NCBI GenBank assembly: GCA_025677815.1 | Contig: JAIXMP010000005.1 | Coordinates: 310,001-374,000, forward strand | Direction of reading: 5' to 3' | From: Phascolomyces articulosus | Taxonomy: Eukaryota; Mucoromycota; Mucoromycetes; Mucorales; Lichtheimiaceae | Length of the DNA: 64,000 nt | Part shown: positions 59,422-64,000 of the stretch, one piece after another | Numbering within the stretch: position 1 is the stretch's first letter | Layout: each line of letters begins with the position of its first letter | Notes under the pieces: model-generated | The model's database searches: none | Told to the model about the DNA's origin: nothing | Seen by the model: only the letters and a program-made list of their open reading frames with translations | Position numbers and translations under genes: made by a program

Positions 59422-61648
59422 TTAACGTTTTTCAACGAAAACTTCCAATCCGCCTTTGATTATTAGTGCTCTTCCTACTTCATATTCAGCTTTTTTATCT
59501 GGCTTGTAAAGTGAAAATTTGTATCTTCGAACTAGCGTTATCAAAGTTGCGAGTCCTTTCATAATTGCCAGGCGTTTACCTTTTGTATATTTCAGTAGCA
59601 TTCAGAAAATTGCAACAATATGTTAATTTTTTTTTTACTATTTTCATATTAATTAACAAGTGAATCAAAAGTATGTGATAATTACCCAAACATGCTCGCG
59701 GTCCAAAAATAAACACTGGCCATTGCCCTTTTTCCTCTTTATATAATGTTCCATCTTCGAGGATCCATCTTTCTGGCTTGAATTCGTGGCAATCAGAACC
59801 CCATATTTCGCTACAGCGTGCTTGTGCATAGATATTACAACAAATCATATTTCCTTTCCGAATCTCTGTTCCATCTGGCCAGGTATCGTCTTCTACTGCT
59901 ACCCTTTGGGTCAATGGAGTCGGTGGGTATAATCTCATGGCCTCGTAGAATCTATAGCAATAATACGTCAAAGTGAGAACTCTAGTGATTTCGAATACAT
60001 TCATGAATTCATAAATTAGAAAAAAAAATAATATTACACAGCATGGGCGTATTTCATATTTTTGATAGTATCATATAATTTGACAGGATCCAAATCATCT
60101 TGATGACTGTCACCATCATTGGGAAAATAAGTATCAATTTCAGCAAATAGCTTATTTTCCACCATGGGATTCGTGATCAAACTGTACATAGTCCATGTTA
60201 TGGCATATGTTGTTGTTTCTCGTCCAGCAAAAATGAGCTAATGATAGCATAATGGATATCTTTATCAGTAAATGGTTTACCATCCTCGTCCAGGTTATCC
60301 ATAAATCGTGATAAAAGATCATCGAATTTTTTCCCGTCCTGAATATCTCTTTTTCTTTCAGAAATGATATCACTTGTAAATTGATGTAATGTGTCGTAAT
60401 GTTGGCGTATAGATTTGCTCCGTGGGTGTAAAATGGTGCTCACAATGTCAAATATGGGTGTAAATGGGTTCAGATAAAGATTCACGATATGTTCCACACA
60501 GGCATCGAAGGATTCAACAAATGGAATATCTTGATTTTGTGTTAATATTTGTAAATCTTTACTGAGTGAAATCCTTTTTATATACAAAAAATGCAAAATT
60601 GAAACAAATTTCATTTTTTAATAAATATTGCAATAGGGCCAGTTGCTATGAAAAAAAAATATATACAAACCGAATAATTGAATTCATTGTAAATTTCAAC
60701 AATATGTCTTGTAAATCCAGGACTGATCCGTTTGATGCATATCGATCAAGAACTTGATGCGTTATCATTTTTAGTTCTCCAACAAGAACACAATCAAAAC
60801 ATTTCTGAAGGCTCTGGGTAGCAAATACTTTACTGATACGTTTTCGATGATATTTCCATTTTACACCATCATTTACTAATAGACCGTCACCAAAGAACTC
60901 GAGCATGGTGTTTCTATTATTTATTATAATATTTTTGTTCATATGTTAGTAACTGCAACAGGCTTTTTTACGCCGTCATGCACTTCATGCGTTTCCCACA
61001 AATAAAGTATCTCTTCAAGGAGGACACAAGCAATAACATTTACTTGAAATGATATCCCTTAACATAGTTGGTATAGTTTGCTAATAAGTATTAGTATCTA
61101 CTAGTATACAATAATATATAGCTATTACACGACAGGATTAAGGACAGCATAACCAGTGGAATAGTAAATCCTTTCTTCCAAATTAAAAAATGATAACACT
61201 TACTTCTAAGAATATAATTGATGTTTCCTGGATCAATTGTGGTGATTGTTAATGGAATAGCAATTGAAGAATTGATTCTATATATATATATATGAAAATA
61301 TAATGGGAAAAAATGTTTATTATTATTGGATATGTATATACCACCTCAAATAGAATAATAGCCACTATGAATGAACCCTTTTCCACATAATTTTGAAATG
61401 TACATTGTCATTGTATTCAGCATTTCAAGCTGTTCGTGTTGCGCATCATAAATTCGCTTGAATTCTCCAAGTTGTTGAAAAAAGGTACCAATGAGTGGGT
61501 ACCCTTTTATTTGTGGGATCCCCTTTTGAACATCTTCAAGTACGCCGCAATCAGGATATTTCAGAGCTAAGAAGCTCAGTATCCCAAGCGCTGTGCCACC
61601 AATAATTGTTGCTGTTGAAAGTAGACCATTGTTATTACTTGTGGACAT
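59422..61648 (-). pseudogene. Cytochrome P450 (array copy 4) with a 1-bp frameshift
   Basis: Same seven-exon plan: 61404-61648, 61204-61277, 61044-61080, 60671-60913, 60038-60573, 59686-59951, 59422-59579. Exon 5 is 536 nt where copies 2 and 3 have 537. Near 60236 (just before the I-helix) one base is missing, so the frame runs LLDEKQQHMP to a stop. In the shifted frame the normal FAGRETTTYAITW, K-helix EAMR and heme loop FIFGPRACLG follow undamaged. Splice sites otherwise look intact, though the exon 4 donor is GTTTGT. Either a very recent pseudogene or a sequencing error. If intact it would be about 519 residues with the anchor SATIIGGTALGILSFLAL. Confidence 0.85.
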
Positions 61649-63181
61649 TTGGCGTTTTGTCACCAACAAACAAATAAAAAGGAAATAAATAGGATAAGAG
61701 GGTAAAGTATATTTTTATACATTTTTATAAATACTGTTCAACAGCCAATAAATCAATCAATAAGTAACCTAGAGTATGATATATATTTAAGTTCAAAGTA
61801 CAAAAATTCGTGCATGAAACACACTGCGGTGAACCAAGCTACACCTGTTGTTGAACGATTGACATGTACAGCCCCTTGTATACAGTATATTGAAGCACGT
61901 CTATAATAGTTAGATGTATATACCAGCTAATACATATTATGCAAGGCAAATAAACCTGAGCATAGATTGTAAGATCCCTGTGAGGAGATTACCCGTCGAA
62001 CTTCCTTTATACGTATTCCTCAGATATCCAAATGTTAAATTATTCAAGTATTACCCTAAGAGTAAATTCACCACCTGCATACATATATTCTCGCATAAAT
62101 GAATAAGTATTAGAACCGATTTAGACAATTAGCTTCCCTAAACCACGCATTTATTATCGTTATAAATAGTGATCAATATGATTTATGGTGCATTTTAACG
62201 TATATTTTATGGAACAGTGTTCATGTAGTGATGCTCTGTTTGTTCAATTAAAAACCGCCTTCATGTTAGTGCTTTTATCGTATTTTATAAACAAGCTGCA
62301 ATTGATAGAAGGCTACTCTCTATTTTCAAAGTACTTCTAATGAAACAAATAAGCCCGGCAAGGACAGCGGCAAAGTAACATTAGATACAATTGTCCTCCC
62401 AATTTAGATGTTAGAATACATTTTAGCAAATAAAACGAAAGTATCCTCTAATGGAACATTAGGTGATCACCATCGAACAGGAATAATATGCAGTACTAGG
62501 ATACTCTTAGTATATTGTCCCTGGTTATATGTAGTAGGGGCATGCAACGAAAACGCTTGTGTTACTATAATTTTCGTTAGTTTTATCATATGCAATATAT
62601 TATGTGATGCAAGTAGTTTTCCCCACCTATACATACATACACATCGCAACGTTTGTCATTCATATCCTTCACTGCTCTCTGTTTTTTAGATATTAACATA
62701 ATAGCGCCAGTGTAACTCACTACTAATATCGCCTTTGCCATTATCTTTATAATATTAAATATTGAATGGAACACTTTTTACCCATACCATACAAAAAATA
62801 AGGTTGAGAAAGAGAAAAATGATATATAATTAAGTTATTAAGAATTGGCTCTTTATCACTTAATTCCAGGGTTAAGTTAGTTTCAATGAATAGTTTCTTC
62901 ACCAGATATTATATGTTTACTTATTGCAATATCCCGATGCAAAATGGTGAGTTTCTATGAAAACATTTTGATATAAACGATATGAATGCGACGCTGCTTG
63001 AATATAATTTGACAGAAAGTATTTCATAGCTATGGCAATGATATTAGAAGACTTTTTTCTTACATTGCGTAATTTGAAATAAATTGCGTGAGGAAAAAAG
63101 AATCTCATTTACATTGTTTTTTCCGATTTGTTAAATTTAGCCCTTGATGTCGATCACTGAAACAAAATCATTTCCACAACA
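61649..63181. other. Spacer between P450 copy 4 and the terminal F-box gene
   Basis: No gene called. About 61860-62260 weakly repeats the spacers upstream of copies 2 and 3. A 93-codon plus frame at 62408-62689 lacks any family resemblance. Confidence 0.4.
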
Positions 63182-64000
63182 ATGATGCATCACAGTGATG
63201 AGCAATGTACTGATTTCATTGAGCAAAGTCCAGATGAAATCATATGCAACATTTTTAGTCATATGGACGAGTACAGCGCAGCCCGAAGCTTGGATGTTTG
63301 TCGAGTTTGGCGTTATAAACTACTGGACTGTCCTAGTCCATGGAGGACCATTATCATTGACGACAATGATATTAGTACTTGGGAAAAACAAAAAGTATTT
63401 CGACTCTTGCCTATTCTTTCTAGCCATGTCGAAAAACTTCATATACGTGCATTACCTAATAGAGTCAAGCAGCACATTGAATTGATCAAAACAGGTGGTT
63501 TTTCCAATTTGAAATTTCTTGTATTTGAATATGACGGTAAAGTACGAGCTTTGTAAATATAATAGAGAATATTACCCATCTTTAATATGTTCATCATGTA
63601 AATAGTTTATTAATATAACTGCTTTTCATATTTTCACACGCACAAATCTACTACTATAAGATGGTGCCCTTTCTCTTGATTTAACAAACTCTATATACAG
63701 TATACTTCCCTACATTGCACAAACGTTGACAAGCTTGGAGCTTGACTCAAATACATTTATGAATATTTCTCTCAAACAACTGCTGCCAATGTGTACAAGA
63801 CTCCAATCAATTAAACTCGATGTCCACTCAATAAGCAAGGATTGGTCTGACTGGCCTCCAAGAACTGATCCACTAAAAAAAGAACAAGATAGGACTTTAC
63901 AATGTTTGAGGAGAATCGATCTATCGTCACAATACCCAGTCTCGATATCAGCTATTGCGCCAATATTTCACCTTGTACCCCATCTACGCAACTTAATACT
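63182..64000 (+). CDS. F-box domain protein, 5' part (runs off the window)
   Basis: Exon 1 is 63182-63536; the exon 2 acceptor TATAAG|AT at 63661 restores the frame and stays open to the window edge, giving the first 231 residues. The F-box is at about 14-62 (SPDEIICNIFSHMDEYSAAR then SLDVCRVWRYKLLDCPSPW). Leucine-rich repeat-like sequence follows (LPILSSHVEKLHIRAL, LPYIAQTLTSLELDSN, LLPMCTRLQSIKLDV, CLRRIDLSSQYP). It is a different subfamily from the 23.6-29.5 kb pair: the N-terminus is short and the sequence is quite different. Likely an SCF adaptor. Confidence 0.8.

Noticed and set aside
1..64000. tRNA, rRNA or CRISPR arrays
   Set aside because: Looked for tRNA B-box-like words and regularly spaced direct repeats; none found that could be supported.

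Overview
The window is nuclear DNA from a filamentous fungus, most likely an early-diverging one of the Mucoromycota (Mucorales-like); this is inferred. The evidence is AT-rich spacers, many short GT-AG introns (about 45-200 bp), clear eukaryotic housekeeping genes, an F-box/LRR family in several copies, and P450s built like the Mucorales-expanded families. Exons below were placed by hand from splice sites, reading phase and protein similarity; phases close in every multi-exon model given as intact.

Left part (1-21.2 kb): the end of an unidentified gene; a small secreted cysteine-rich protein; a decayed F-box/LRR gene; VTA1 (ESCRT/Vps4 cofactor) convergent with CSN2 (COP9 signalosome); Raptor/KOG1 (TORC1 scaffold), divergent from CSN2; an intronless KpsF/GutQ-type SIS-CBS sugar-phosphate isomerase; and a diverged beta-tubulin with Tyr167 and Ala198, both associated with benzimidazole resistance elsewhere.

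Middle (21.2-38 kb): a relic of a DDE (Tc1/IS630-like) transposase; an F-box/LRR cluster with two intact genes and a pseudogene between them; ribosomal protein eL39, whose first coding exon is only the ATG; a low-complexity basic protein with an AT-hook-like motif, a possible myristoylation site and a duplicated TRS block; and a 12-TM sugar transporter.

Right part (39.7-64 kb): a tandem array, all on the minus strand, of four paralogous P450 genes with the same seven-exon structure, interspersed with one intact Dal5-like MFS transporter and two MFS relics. The repeated gene order and the recurring 5' spacers show that blocks containing a P450, and in part an MFS gene, were duplicated. One P450 carries a 1-bp deletion. 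The window ends in another F-box-type gene on the plus strand.

Functionally, the left half is mostly conserved cell biology (endosomal sorting, ubiquitin/NEDD8 control, TORC1, microtubules, translation). The F-box and P450/MFS arrays are fast-evolving families undergoing duplication and decay. I found no tRNA, rRNA or CRISPR array.
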